64,000 nucleotides of DNA from JABMOV01 sp964654545. GTDB lineage: Bacteria; Fidelibacterota; Marinisomatia; Marinisomatales; JABMOV01. This document shows positions 18,490-28,425 of the stretch, one piece after another. The notes under the pieces are model-generated. The model worked only from the letters and a program-made list of their open reading frames with translations. It was not told the DNA's origin and searched no databases. The stretch lies in the NCBI GenBank assembly GCA_964654545.1, contig CAZZIU010000003.1:62001-126000 (forward strand), given 5' to 3'. Numbering within the stretch: position 1 is the first letter of the stretch; the number at the start of each line of letters is the position of its first letter. The position numbers were made by a program, and so were the translations under genes.

Positions 18490-21400
18490 ATGAAACGCGC
18501 ACGAATTATCACCTATGGATTTCTCGTCTTTCTGATTACGAGCGGATATGTATTGTTTAAACCAGAAATTATGTATCGGATTGGAAGTCAACGCATTAAT
18601 AATTACCTTTTGGATGAAACGGGCTGGAGCCTAAAAATTGAATCTTTACGGGGGCATTTATTTGACAAAATTCAGGCTGGCAATCTTGTCTTCTCGAATG
18701 CAGATGGACGTATAATAGAAATTCCTGATTTATTATGTGATATAAATTTGATTTCTTTATTATTTGGTCAAATACGTTTTAATTCTGTCGCAATTAAGGA
18801 TGTGTATGTAAAAACAAGTTCCACAATTGGAAATGATACTGAAACCGATAGCATTAGAAAGGTCTATCCTGCACGATTTATTATTCCGGTTTCAATTTCC
18901 GATTTTTTCATGGATGGATTAATTCAACTTGATTCGCCTACAACCTTTAATCAGATTAATATTCATGTGCAGGGAAAATTGAATTCAAAAAAAGGAAAAG
19001 CCTGGGTAAATCTGGATGAACTAAAATATAGGGATTTAAAGAACAATGTTAATTTCATCTTAGAAGATGCCTTTTTTCAAATTTCTCCAACTACAATAAT
19101 TGCCTCAATCAATAATGCAGAATTAAACGATATCAATGTAAAAGGAAATTTGAAGTATTTTGAAGATAAAGTACAGCATTTACAAGGCAATCTTGAACTT
19201 GTAGATTTTCACATACCAACCAGTATGTTTGAACAAATCCCCTTGCAGCCTGATATTTCATCACTGGATATTTATTTTTCATTTAATACTGACTTTAATC
19301 TCTCCCATGGCACGTTACAGGTTAAAAGTCCACTGGGACTCGATATGAGCGGTAAATTTCTTGTACAATCTGAACATGATTATTACCGGATACATCAAAT
19401 AGCACTAAATAGTGCAAATTCCAGGTTCTCCGGAACCGGAGTTGTAGAAAAAAGCGGTCGTATTAATACATCGTTTGAATTGGAAAACTTTGACATTAGT
19501 GAATGGGTTGTGACCAATAAAAAAACAAGTATTTCCGGATTATTGTTGTTAGAAGGAAATATGACTAACAATCAGATACATTCCCTGGCAGTATCAACAG
19601 AAATACAGGATACAAAATTATATCAAGGGGAGACACTGGCGTTATCTGGATCAGCCTCCTATTCAACCAATATGTTACGTATAACGGATCCATTGGTAAT
19701 TGGAATAGGTGTAAGCACGATAGAGACAATTGGCTGGGCAAATTTTGATGAAAGAACAATGGAATTTGATTTTGATTTGGTGAACGCAAATCCATACCTA
19801 ATCAATAATTTTATCAGTGATACTCTGGAACATGGTGAGGCTTCAGGAACCCTTGAGATCCGAGGATCCATGGATGAGCCGACCATAGAAATGGATTTGG
19901 GATGGAACAATATTCAATATAAAAATTTGTACGTCTCAAAAGGTTCGCTTAACAGCAAAATTAAAAATATTGAACAATTGGAAGAAGGCTATGCTCACAT
20001 CCAGGTTGACAACGGGCAATTAAACGATCAGATTATCGATAATGCCGCCTTAGATATTTCATTTTCTCCAGATAAAATTGATGTTGAACATCTATATGTA
20101 AAGCAAAATGAAAACTATTTGGAATTAATTGGGAATTATAATCGATCAGATAACATTGACATTTCAAGGCTGCAAGTGGCGTATAAATCACATTTTATAG
20201 TGAACCCATCCTCCATAAAGATCAACTATGAAGATTCTGTATTTAGATTTCATCCATTTGAATTGCATGTGGACGATGGGGTATGCGAGGGAACAGGAAC
20301 TTGGGGCGATACCTTTGAAGGAAATCTTAGGTTGTCCAATGTTAGCTCCGAATTGGTGTCAGAAATAATCCCTCAGGGAATCCCTGAAATATCTGGGATG
20401 ATATTTGGCGAAGTTAGCACCAAGGTAGGACAGTTCTCACAAGATTATACTGTGGATATCGCAATTAAAAATGGCTCACTGCAAGGGCAGTCATTCCAAG
20501 ACCTGGTTCTTGCATTTGTCTATTTGGACTCGGTGTTGCATATTGACGAGATGACAATGATAGGAGATAAGGTTGGATTACAAATTTCTGGAACTTTCCC
20601 GCAAAATAAATCTGGATCGAAGATTGCACCCGTAACATTGGAAACGTCTTTTACCAATATGGATATGGATTGGTTTATGACGTTTATGCCCCCCTGGTTT
20701 TATCTTGGTGGCAACGCTTCCGGTTCTTTTTCTCTTTTAAGGAATGCAGGTAAGGTTGGGTTTGATTTTGATTTGGATATAAAGGAAGCAGTTTTTGATA
20801 AAATACCACTAGGAAGAGTTTCAGGGAGGGGTAACTACAATGGCGATCGACTAAACTTTGAATCGTTTACAGCAAAGAAGCCCAACAGTGATTCCATAAC
20901 AGGGCATGGCTATCTCCCATTGGATTTAACAGCAAAATCTCCCACCTTTGGGAAATTCAAACCAAATGATTCGTTGTACATCGATGTTTCTGGACATTTT
21001 GATAATATGGATTTCTTAACATTGTATCTGGCAGATGTGGATTCCATTTCGGGTGATATTGATTTAAATTTGATTCTAAGCGGTCCGGCCAATCATATTA
21101 TCAGAAATGGAAAGATCGATCTGAAGGATGGGACTGTCTATACGATATTGCTGAATGATCCCATACACAATGTTTCAGGCAATGCATCCATTAAAGATAA
21201 TTTGCTCACCTTCAATTCTTTAAAAGGGATGCTAAGTGAAAAAAAGAACGGTAAAAAAACCAATGTAACTGTTACAGGTGGAATGGATCTAACCAGATTT
21301 TTTAAGCCAAACTATAACTTTCATGCAAAGGGAAATAATCTTTATCTGCGTGTACTTGAAGATGACATCACTGGAACAGTAAATGCTGACCTTAATATTA

Positions 21401-22242
21401 CTGGTCGGGACACCATTACAATTGTGGGCGACGTAGGATTGATCAATGTAGAAATGTACCAGGATTTTGAATCCCAAAATGTTGGACAAGTAACTGAATC
21501 AGGTGGTACGGTACTCGAATACAAAATCAATTTCCCCATTATAAATCAGTTGACCCTGTTAAATACGCAAATGGACGCCAAGCTCATTGGAGAAATAAGC
21601 TACACAAAGCTCGGTCAATATGAGGCAGATTATGCCGGTGAGCTCCAATTTGAGGAAGGTAAATTCTACTTTTATGGGGATATCTTTGAAATAACCTATG
21701 GGTATTTGTCTTTTGACAACCAGGGATTCAATCCTTACATGGAAATTGAAGCGGTGACCACGATTGAAGATGAGGTAATTACATTACAAATAGTAGGAAC
21801 AATTGATAATCTGAAAATTAATCCTATTTCCTCCAGTGGATATTCACCAAGTGATATACTGGAACTATTAACCATGGGAAAGCGCTATGAGGATATGGAT
21901 CTATCAACTACCGGGATTGGCGATCAGACCAAACAGATTTTAGGTTCGTGGGTGGCGACTCAAATTGAAAGAAATCTTGCTAATTTGAGTGGGGGAGGAA
22001 ATTTGGGTATTATTGATGATGTATCCATTTCTGTTGCTGATCCAAACAGCAAGGAGCAGTTGGCAATAAAAGCCGGTATTACCGACAATCTTTCATTTGC
22101 TTACCGACGTTCATTTTCTTTAGCAAATCCACTAAATGAAGTGGGCGTCGAATTAAAAGTAAACCGCTATATTTCGGTTGTAGGTAGTATTGATGAAAAC
22201 AATAATTTCAATGTAAAATACCGTCTACGTTATTCCTACTAA
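18490..22242 (+). CDS. tamB: TamB-like translocation/assembly module protein (DUF490)
   Basis: Very long envelope protein (1250 residues from ATG 18490) with one N-terminal membrane anchor (IITYGFLVFLITSGYVLF), then an extended beta-rich, AsmA-like repetitive body predicted to span the periplasm as a hydrophobic groove. The C-terminal ~350 residues carry the TamB/DUF490 domain (YEADYAGELQFEEGKFYFYGDIFEITYGYLSF region, ending VKYRLRYSY). TamB-like proteins are implicated in outer-membrane protein assembly and in moving phospholipid between membranes. An in-frame TTG at 18460 could add 10 residues. An Omp85-family partner follows after 8 bases, matching the TamA-TamB pairing although in the reverse order to E. 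coli. Confidence 0.87.
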   Translation: MKRARIITYGFLVFLITSGYVLFKPEIMYRIGSQRINNYLLDETGWSLKIESLRGHLFDKIQAGNLVFSNADGRIIEIPDLLCDINLISLLFGQIRFNSVAIKDVYVKTSSTIGNDTETDSIRKVYPARFIIPVSISDFFMDGLIQLDSPTTFNQINIHVQGKLNSKKGKAWVNLDELKYRDLKNNVNFILEDAFFQISPTTIIASINNAELNDINVKGNLKYFEDKVQHLQGNLELVDFHIPTSMFEQIPLQPDISSLDIYFSFNTDFNLSHGTLQVKSPLGLDMSGKFLVQSEHDYYRIHQIALNSANSRFSGTGVVEKSGRINTSFELENFDISEWVVTNKKTSISGLLLLEGNMTNNQIHSLAVSTEIQDTKLYQGETLALSGSASYSTNMLRITDPLVIGIGVSTIETIGWANFDERTMEFDFDLVNANPYLINNFISDTLEHGEASGTLEIRGSMDEPTIEMDLGWNNIQYKNLYVSKGSLNSKIKNIEQLEEGYAHIQVDNGQLNDQIIDNAALDISFSPDKIDVEHLYVKQNENYLELIGNYNRSDNIDISRLQVAYKSHFIVNPSSIKINYEDSVFRFHPFELHVDDGVCEGTGTWGDTFEGNLRLSNVSSELVSEIIPQGIPEISGMIFGEVSTKVGQFSQDYTVDIAIKNGSLQGQSFQDLVLAFVYLDSVLHIDEMTMIGDKVGLQISGTFPQNKSGSKIAPVTLETSFTNMDMDWFMTFMPPWFYLGGNASGSFSLLRNAGKVGFDFDLDIKEAVFDKIPLGRVSGRGNYNGDRLNFESFTAKKPNSDSITGHGYLPLDLTAKSPTFGKFKPNDSLYIDVSGHFDNMDFLTLYLADVDSISGDIDLNLILSGPANHIIRNGKIDLKDGTVYTILLNDPIHNVSGNASIKDNLLTFNSLKGMLSEKKNGKKTNVTVTGGMDLTRFFKPNYNFHAKGNNLYLRVLEDDITGTVNADLNITGRDTITIVGDVGLINVEMYQDFESQNVGQVTESGGTVLEYKINFPIINQLTLLNTQMDAKLIGEISYTKLGQYEADYAGELQFEEGKFYFYGDIFEITYGYLSFDNQGFNPYMEIEAVTTIEDEVITLQIVGTIDNLKINPISSSGYSPSDILELLTMGKRYEDMDLSTTGIGDQTKQILGSWVATQIERNLANLSGGGNLGIIDDVSISVADPNSKEQLAIKAGITDNLSFAYRRSFSLANPLNEVGVELKVNRYISVVGSIDENNNFNVKYRLRYSY

Positions 22243-22250
22243 AGCATCAA

Positions 22251-24074
22251 TTGAAAAACACAGTAAAAATTTCCCTCATCCTGTGGATATTTACGTTTAT
22301 AGCGAGCGTTTATAGTCAGCCAGTTGTGACTGTTAAGAATGTTACCATCTATGGTAACAAAGAAGTAAAAACGAAATCACTTGCACCTATAATTAGACTG
22401 AATAAACGCAGCTGGTTTACTCAACCTGAATTTGACCGTCGTATACTTAAGCTGGACGCTATTACAATAAAAAACTATTATTTGTCGAAAGGATTTTTAT
22501 CAATCACGGTTACAGATTCGTTTGTGGTTGAAGAACAACAGGCAGACATTTTTTTCCATGTACAGGAAGGAAAACAATATTTCATTCGATCCATAAAAGT
22601 TTTTGGCAACTCCTTAATACCCACGCAACGTGTTTTGGATATACTGCAATTTCAAACTGGCGAACCCTATAATCCAGTAGTGGCGAACCAACAATTGCCT
22701 ATATTGGAGGCAGAACATCACCACTACGGAAAACTATACGCGAAAGTGGAGATTTTAGATTCCGTCACCGATTCCGTTGATATCTCAGTTACTATCCGTG
22801 AGGGAATAGATGTTGGTATAAAAAACTACTTTATTGAAGGTATTGGCTCTTTTGACCCGGTAGTGGTAGATCGCGAGGTTGCATTTAAGTCGGGAGAACT
22901 GTACCAGAAGGCATTGATCGATAAAACCCAAAAACATCTGAAGGAAACAGGTGTTTTCTCACTGGTTACTTTGTCTCCAGTACGCTTGGCACAAACAGAT
23001 TCCTTGGTAAACATCCTCATTGAAGTACGTCAATTCAAAACCCGCGAATGGATTTCGGAGGGTGGATGGTATCCCGTCCAGTTCTTTGAAGGTGTCGATC
23101 CCATTTCCGGAGTTGGTGGCGATATTGAATGGAAAAATCGAAGTCTTTTTCAGACAACGACAAATTTTTCAACGAAATTGTCGGGACACATTCCATTTGA
23201 GCAGGATTTTTATTATCCAAAAATTGCATTTGATATGACATTCGCAAACCAGTGGCTTTTTGGCTTCTGGCGAATTCCCACCAGCGTTGGATTATATTAC
23301 GAATCTTTAAAAAAACCAGATCGACGTAATGACCCTAACATTCACAGATATGGTTTTAAAATTGAAAACAATGTAAAATTTCTCAATCGTTCATTTGTAT
23401 TAACCGGTATCCGCTGGGAAAAGTATATCGTGCCCAAAGAAACCACTGAAAACCAGCAGAATGCCACTGATATCGAGCAGCGATCCATTGACGTAAATAT
23501 GCATTTAGATCGATCAAATGATCCTCTGTATCCAACTCGCGGCTACAAGCTGGATGTTGATTTAAGACAAACAGGTGGACCGCTGTTGGGTGGTAACCGA
23601 GAATATTTTAAATACGATGTGGGATTGAACTCCTACTTACCTATTATTGGAAAATTACATTTTGCAAACCGCATTAAATACGGAATGATGTTTGGCTGGA
23701 AGTCCGGATATGATGATATTCAATTCGATAAATTTTATTTAGGTGGCAGCACTACCCTGCGAGGATGGGATACTTTTAGGTTCCAAACTGAAGTACGAAA
23801 TGGGGAAGTATTGCCTAGTGGTGAAATTATCCGATTGTTAACCAACTGGGAATTGCGGTTTCCGCTTTTCTGGAAAATTGGATGCGAAGTGTTTTATGAC
23901 GGTGGTTTACTTACTGGAAATAGTTCGTCAATCTCTTTTCGAGGCATTCAGTGGAATCAAGGCGTGGGGTTGACCTTGACAACCCCGCTTGGGCCTATCC
24001 GTTTGGATGTGGCTGCACCTATTGAAAACAGGGATAATCTGCAAGTCCATTTAGGTATTCATTATATTTTTTAG
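22251..24074 (+). CDS. tamA: Omp85-family outer-membrane protein (TamA/BamA-like)
   Basis: 607 residues from a TTG start at 22251, which gives the signal peptide MKNTVKISLILWIFTFIASVYSQ. Three or so POTRA-like domains follow (residues ~25-260; e.g. VKNVTIYGNKEVKTKSL and FIRSIKVFGNSLIPTQRVLDIL), then a 16-strand surface-antigen barrel (~270-607). LGGSTTLRGWDTFRF corresponds to the conserved loop-6 RGF-type motif, and the chain ends in an aromatic residue (HLGIHYIF) as expected for barrel insertion. Three POTRAs and the adjacent tamB favour a TamA role; BamA usually has five POTRAs. The symbol is inferred from neighbourhood. Confidence 0.8.
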   Translation: MKNTVKISLILWIFTFIASVYSQPVVTVKNVTIYGNKEVKTKSLAPIIRLNKRSWFTQPEFDRRILKLDAITIKNYYLSKGFLSITVTDSFVVEEQQADIFFHVQEGKQYFIRSIKVFGNSLIPTQRVLDILQFQTGEPYNPVVANQQLPILEAEHHHYGKLYAKVEILDSVTDSVDISVTIREGIDVGIKNYFIEGIGSFDPVVVDREVAFKSGELYQKALIDKTQKHLKETGVFSLVTLSPVRLAQTDSLVNILIEVRQFKTREWISEGGWYPVQFFEGVDPISGVGGDIEWKNRSLFQTTTNFSTKLSGHIPFEQDFYYPKIAFDMTFANQWLFGFWRIPTSVGLYYESLKKPDRRNDPNIHRYGFKIENNVKFLNRSFVLTGIRWEKYIVPKETTENQQNATDIEQRSIDVNMHLDRSNDPLYPTRGYKLDVDLRQTGGPLLGGNREYFKYDVGLNSYLPIIGKLHFANRIKYGMMFGWKSGYDDIQFDKFYLGGSTTLRGWDTFRFQTEVRNGEVLPSGEIIRLLTNWELRFPLFWKIGCEVFYDGGLLTGNSSSISFRGIQWNQGVGLTLTTPLGPIRLDVAAPIENRDNLQVHLGIHYIF

Positions 24075-24181
24075 GGAACTCTGTGAAACATTGCGTGTAT
24101 GAGAGGGCAAAACCATTGCGATTGGGGATATCCATCGTCTAAATTCCGCCACTTTTTTAACAATATCTATGGATAGGAAAA

Positions 24182-24937
24182 ATGCGGTCCAAAATTGTAG
24201 TAACAGGAATAGTACTAGCGCTCATTACCAGTTGTGGAAAATCACCGGAAAAATTATTAGAAATTGCGGATCAGCAAACCCAGGCCGGTGAATTTGACCT
24301 GGCAATTGAGACGTACAATAACATAATCAATAATAACGGTGATGACACCTTGACCCCGGTAGCCTATTATCAATTGGCCCGTCTGTATTTAGACAGGTTG
24401 AATGATTACGACCAAGGGCGTCATTTATTGAAGGACATTGCATCCAAATTTGAAGGAACTGGAGTTAGTAAAAGTGCTACAGCAGATCTGGAATATTTTG
24501 TGGAGTGGTTGAAAAACACCGCAGAAAATCAGCGCAATAAAAAAGAAATTCAGAAATCCATTACCACACTCAATTACTTGATAACAAATTATCATGATGA
24601 TAAACTGGCTCCCAAGGCCCAATATTTGATTGGTGATATATACATGAATGATTTACGAGATTTTCAAAATGCAATCGATAGCTATATGAAAGTTGTATAT
24701 GATTTCGCTGGAACCGGCCAGGATGCCCATGCGCAATTCATGGTTGGCTACATATATGCCAATGTTTTAAATGATAATGAAAAAGCAAAAGAAGCCTATT
24801 CTACTTTTTTAAAGAACTATCCCAGACATGAACTGGTACCATCCGTTAGATTTGAACTGGAATACCTAGGTATGGATATAAACGAAATTCCCGTTCTTAA
24901 ACACATTGCCGGGGACCAACCGGCTTTACCCCAGTAA
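24182..24937 (+). CDS. tetratricopeptide-repeat lipoprotein
   Basis: 251 residues. The N-terminus MRSKIVVTGIVLALITSCGKS is a lipoprotein signal with lipobox ITSC. The body is built of helical TPR-like repeats (e.g. LLEIADQQTQAGEFDLAIETYNNII; APKAQYLIGDIYMNDLRDFQNAIDSYMKVV; AQFMVGYIYANVLNDNEKAKEAYSTFL), similar to BamD/YbgF-type outer-membrane lipoproteins. It follows the TamB/TamA-like pair after 107 bases and precedes moxR by 12. A BamD-like role in outer-membrane assembly is possible but unproven; it could equally belong with the MoxR group. Confidence 0.75.
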   Translation: MRSKIVVTGIVLALITSCGKSPEKLLEIADQQTQAGEFDLAIETYNNIINNNGDDTLTPVAYYQLARLYLDRLNDYDQGRHLLKDIASKFEGTGVSKSATADLEYFVEWLKNTAENQRNKKEIQKSITTLNYLITNYHDDKLAPKAQYLIGDIYMNDLRDFQNAIDSYMKVVYDFAGTGQDAHAQFMVGYIYANVLNDNEKAKEAYSTFLKNYPRHELVPSVRFELEYLGMDINEIPVLKHIAGDQPALPQ

Positions 24938-24949
24938 GGAATAATTGCC

Positions 24950-25948
24950 ATGAGTGACTTTAGTTTATCCGAAATAAATGAACGGATAGCCAAAGAGTCC
25001 GTCTTCGTAGATGACCTAAGAAGGGCGCTCAGTACAGTAATTGTAGGTCAGCAAGAACTTATCAATAAACTATTAATATGTATCCTTGCTGATGGACATA
25101 TTTTGCTGGAAGGTGTTCCAGGATTGGCAAAGACATTGACGGTTAAATCTTTGGCACATTTGATTGATACAAAATTCCAGCGCATTCAGTTTACGCCTGA
25201 TATGCTTCCTGCAGATTTACTAGGTACACTTATCTATAATCAAAAAGCCGGTACATTTGAAACCAGGAAGGGCCCCATATTTTCAAATATCATTCTGGCT
25301 GATGAAATAAACCGCGCTCCATCAAAGGTCCAAAGTGCTCTACTGGAATCCATGCAAGAAAAACAGGTGACCATCGGAGACGATACTTTTGTTTTGGATA
25401 AACCGTTTTTGGTCATGGCCACACAAAATCCCATAGAACAAGAAGGAACCTACCCGCTCCCGGAGGCTCAGGTTGATAGATTTATGTTCAAATTAAAAGT
25501 GGGTTACCCCAGTAAAGACGAAGAGCGCACTATCATGCAGCGTGCCGCAAAAACTGGTGATGTATTTGGGAAATTGTCAGCGGTGGTGCATCCTAATTCG
25601 ATAATTAAAGCGCAAAACACCATTAATGATATTTACGTGGACGAAAAGGTGGAGGATTACGTTTTAAATCTGGTTTTCGCCACCCGCGAACCTGAATCCT
25701 ATGGATTGGGCGATTTGAAAGATCTATTGGAGTTTGGTGCGTCTCCAAGAGCAACCATAAATCTCATATTGGCTTCAAAAGCACGTGCCTTTTTGGAGCA
25801 TCGTGGGTACATCACACCGGAAGATATACGCTATATTGGTGCAGATGTGTTACGCCATCGAATTATATTAACCTATGAAGCAGAAGCGGAAGAAATATCC
25901 TCTGAAGATATAATAAAGCGCTTATTCGATTCTATCGAAGTTCCTTAA
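24950..25948 (+). CDS. moxR: MoxR-family AAA+ ATPase
   Basis: Cytoplasmic AAA+ chaperone of 332 residues. Visible motifs are Walker A GVPGLAKT (residues 55-62), Walker B ILADEINRAPSKVQSALLESMQE, sensor-1 VMATQNPIEQEGTYPLPEAQ and sensor-2 FGASPRATINL, all classic for MoxR. MoxR ATPases are generally encoded with DUF58 and von Willebrand A proteins and help mature or activate envelope complexes. Here DUF58 and BatD-like genes follow, but no VWA gene does. Confidence 0.94.
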   Translation: MSDFSLSEINERIAKESVFVDDLRRALSTVIVGQQELINKLLICILADGHILLEGVPGLAKTLTVKSLAHLIDTKFQRIQFTPDMLPADLLGTLIYNQKAGTFETRKGPIFSNIILADEINRAPSKVQSALLESMQEKQVTIGDDTFVLDKPFLVMATQNPIEQEGTYPLPEAQVDRFMFKLKVGYPSKDEERTIMQRAAKTGDVFGKLSAVVHPNSIIKAQNTINDIYVDEKVEDYVLNLVFATREPESYGLGDLKDLLEFGASPRATINLILASKARAFLEHRGYITPEDIRYIGADVLRHRIILTYEAEAEEISSEDIIKRLFDSIEVP

Positions 25949-25966
25949 ATCGGTTCTTGTCATACG

Positions 25967-26842
25967 ATGATACCAAAAGAAATACTCAAAAAAGTTCGTC
26001 GTATTGAAATTCGCACCAATGGTTTGGTCAATGAATTATTTGGTGGTGAATATCATTCTGTATTCAAAGGAAGAGGAATGACATTTTCCGAAGTCAGAGA
26101 GTATGAACCTGGTGATGATATTCGATTAATCGATTGGAATGTAACTGCCAGATACGGTTCGCCATACATTAAAATTTTCGAAGAAGAACGTGAGCTGACA
26201 GTCTATCTGGTTGTGGATGTATCGAGTTCAGGTAATTTTGGATCCAGCAATCAATTCAAATTAGAATTAGGTACAGAAATTGCTGCAGTACTTGGATTTT
26301 CGGCAATCAAGAATAATGATAAAGTTGGTGCAATTTTATTCAGCGATGAGGTGGAGAAATACATTGCACCACAAAAGGGTCGGAGCCATGTTTTGCGGTT
26401 GGTACGCGAGTTACTTTATTATAAACCACAAGGGAAAGGCACTTCCCTTTCCAAGGCATTTGATTTTATTTTAAAAGTTGCCAAGCGGCGCAGCGTCATT
26501 TTTGTTGTATCGGATTATATGGATGAGGAGTACTGGCAATCGTTAAAAGTGGTAAATCGAAAACATGATTTAATTGGAATTCAAATATTTGATCCGGCAG
26601 AGAAAACATTACCGGAATTGGGATTGATAAAAGTACATGATCCTGAAACCAATGAGTCATTTTGGATGGATACGGCGATGAGGAAAGATCGCGAACTGTT
26701 TGAATTCCTGCAAGAAAGTCACCAGTCTGAATTTGAAAAAAGATGTAAAAAACATCGGTTTGACCTAATACCAATTTCGACCAATGATGATTATATCGAA
26801 CCTATTATGGCCTATTTTCGAAGCAGAGAGAAGCGTCGTTGA
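25967..26842 (+). CDS. DUF58 domain protein (MoxR partner)
   Basis: 291 residues, soluble, starting 18 bases after moxR. It contains the DUF58 core (FSEVREYEPGDDIRLIDWNVTARYGSPYIKIFEEERELTVYLVVDVSSSG), which has a VWA-like fold with a DVSSSG MIDAS-type loop, followed by FVVSDYMDE. In many bacteria these proteins are MoxR's direct partners in assembling Bat-type complexes. There is no membrane segment, unlike the DUF58 proteins with N-terminal helices. The next gene's TTG start overlaps its stop. Confidence 0.88.
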   Translation: MIPKEILKKVRRIEIRTNGLVNELFGGEYHSVFKGRGMTFSEVREYEPGDDIRLIDWNVTARYGSPYIKIFEEERELTVYLVVDVSSSGNFGSSNQFKLELGTEIAAVLGFSAIKNNDKVGAILFSDEVEKYIAPQKGRSHVLRLVRELLYYKPQGKGTSLSKAFDFILKVAKRRSVIFVVSDYMDEEYWQSLKVVNRKHDLIGIQIFDPAEKTLPELGLIKVHDPETNESFWMDTAMRKDRELFEFLQESHQSEFEKRCKKHRFDLIPISTNDDYIEPIMAYFRSREKRR

Positions 26843-27792
26843 TTATACGATTTTCGGTTACCCTGTTTTTGATATTTATGATTTCATGTTCAGATGAAAA
26901 AGTTGAATCAAGCAGCGTGACATTTGATGCACATCTGGATACGACGGTTGGTTATATTGGAGATGTTTTTCATTACAATATTGCTATACGCGGTCTGGAT
27001 GATCAAACAGTATCATTACCAGTTTTGGTTATCCCGGAGGGAGAAGTCAAGTCAGTTAATGTTGTGGAAGAAAATGAACATATAATTGGAGCTGATTTCG
27101 AAATTGTATATTGGGATACTGGTCAACAAATCATACCTTCATTTACCCTTGATGTCATGAATCCTGACAGCAGTATCGTCATGTCATTTAAATCGGACCC
27201 AATGTTTATTTCTATTTTATCAATGGTAAATGATCCCACAGGTCAGGGAGGTTTGAAACCGGTAAAACCACCCGTTCCTGTTCAAAAACCAATTCCCTGG
27301 AAAACAATTGTTCCAATTTCTGGAATGCTGTTATCGTTGCTCTTGCTGATACTATTGTGGCAGAAACGATCAGTGAACCATATTGAGAAATTTGAAAAAA
27401 TTGACTACATCGAACCTGATCAACTTGCTCTATCAAAAATTGCACAACTTAAAAAATCCGAATTATCTGATATTAAGCAGACCTACACGGAATTATCTTA
27501 CATTCTACGAGAATATGTTGAAAAGAGTCTATATATACGAACATTGGAAATGACGACGGAAGAAATACGATCGCAGAAAAATATTTTCCCGATTCCAGAC
27601 TCCCTATATTCACAGTGGATTGAAGTATTGTTGCGGTCTGATATGACAAAATATGCCAAACATATCCCCGATTTGGTAACAATGCAAAATGATATAGATT
27701 GGGCACCAGAATTTGTTGAAGCACTCCTACCATTTTGGAAAAGAAATTCAGTGGACAATCAATCATCAGATCATTCCATTACAAATAGATAA
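26839..27792 (+). CDS. BatD-like envelope protein of the MoxR cluster
   Basis: 317 residues from TTG 26839, overlapping the DUF58 stop by 4 bases. This start yields MIIRFSVTLFLIFMISCSDEK, a lipoprotein-type signal (MISC). Residues ~25-140 are a beta-rich periplasmic domain, then a Pro-rich linker (KPVKPPVPVQKPIPWK) leads to one membrane helix (ISGMLLSLLLLILLW, ~158-172) and a cytoplasmic helical tail with YTELSYILREYVEKSLYIRTLEMTTEEI, typical of BatD/DUF4381-like proteins. A lipidated N-terminus plus a transmembrane helix is odd; the Cys might not be lipidated. Function within the MoxR-DUF58 group is inferred. Confidence 0.65.
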   Translation: MIIRFSVTLFLIFMISCSDEKVESSSVTFDAHLDTTVGYIGDVFHYNIAIRGLDDQTVSLPVLVIPEGEVKSVNVVEENEHIIGADFEIVYWDTGQQIIPSFTLDVMNPDSSIVMSFKSDPMFISILSMVNDPTGQGGLKPVKPPVPVQKPIPWKTIVPISGMLLSLLLLILLWQKRSVNHIEKFEKIDYIEPDQLALSKIAQLKKSELSDIKQTYTELSYILREYVEKSLYIRTLEMTTEEIRSQKNIFPIPDSLYSQWIEVLLRSDMTKYAKHIPDLVTMQNDIDWAPEFVEALLPFWKRNSVDNQSSDHSITNR

Positions 27793-27857
27793 ATCAAAAA
27801 ATTTGAACTCCCAGATTGCATAAGTAAATTACCTGGCTTTTATCAGAAGGAGATTTT

Positions 27858-28421
27858 ATGGCAACGACAGCTGATATCCGCAACGGCGCCGTTATGCTTT
27901 TTAAAGGTAAGCGAATGAAAGTTGTGGAATTTCAACATGTAAAACCCGGAAAAGGTGGGGCGTTTGTACGTACTAAGCTTAAAGATATTCAATCTGGGAA
28001 AATAATTGATCATACCTTTAATTCCGGGGCTAAAGTTGAATATATACGAGTTGAGGCTAAAACCATGCAATATTTATATGAGGATGGTGAGCAAGGTGTT
28101 TTCATGGATAATGATACCTTCGAACAACTCAATATCCCCTTGCATGAAGAAAAACAATTTTTAAAGGGTGGTATGAATGTAGATTTACTCTTCGATGGCA
28201 AAGAAGTGATTGATTTGCGATTGCCGGCTCATGTTGAAATGGAAGTTACCGAGACTGAGCCGGGAATGAAGGGGAATACGGCAACCGGTGCAACCAAACC
28301 AGCAACATTGGAAACTGGTTATTCAGTTAATGTTCCTCTCTTTATTGACCAGGGAGATATTCTAAAAATTGATACTCGAACAGGTGAATACCTGGAACGA
28401 GTTTCGAAAGCAACGGGGTAG
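27858..28421 (+). CDS. efp: translation elongation factor P
   Basis: EF-P relieves ribosomes stalled at polyproline. 187 residues, three beta-barrel domains, typical length. Loop KPGKGGAF carries Lys32 at the tip that faces the peptidyl-transferase centre, the site of post-translational modification in bacteria with EpmA or other systems. No modification enzyme gene is in this window. An AAGGAG ribosome site precedes the ATG. accB begins 4 bases after the stop; the efp-accB-accC order is widely conserved. Confidence 0.97.
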   Translation: MATTADIRNGAVMLFKGKRMKVVEFQHVKPGKGGAFVRTKLKDIQSGKIIDHTFNSGAKVEYIRVEAKTMQYLYEDGEQGVFMDNDTFEQLNIPLHEEKQFLKGGMNVDLLFDGKEVIDLRLPAHVEMEVTETEPGMKGNTATGATKPATLETGYSVNVPLFIDQGDILKIDTRTGEYLERVSKATG

Positions 28422-28425
28422 CTCT

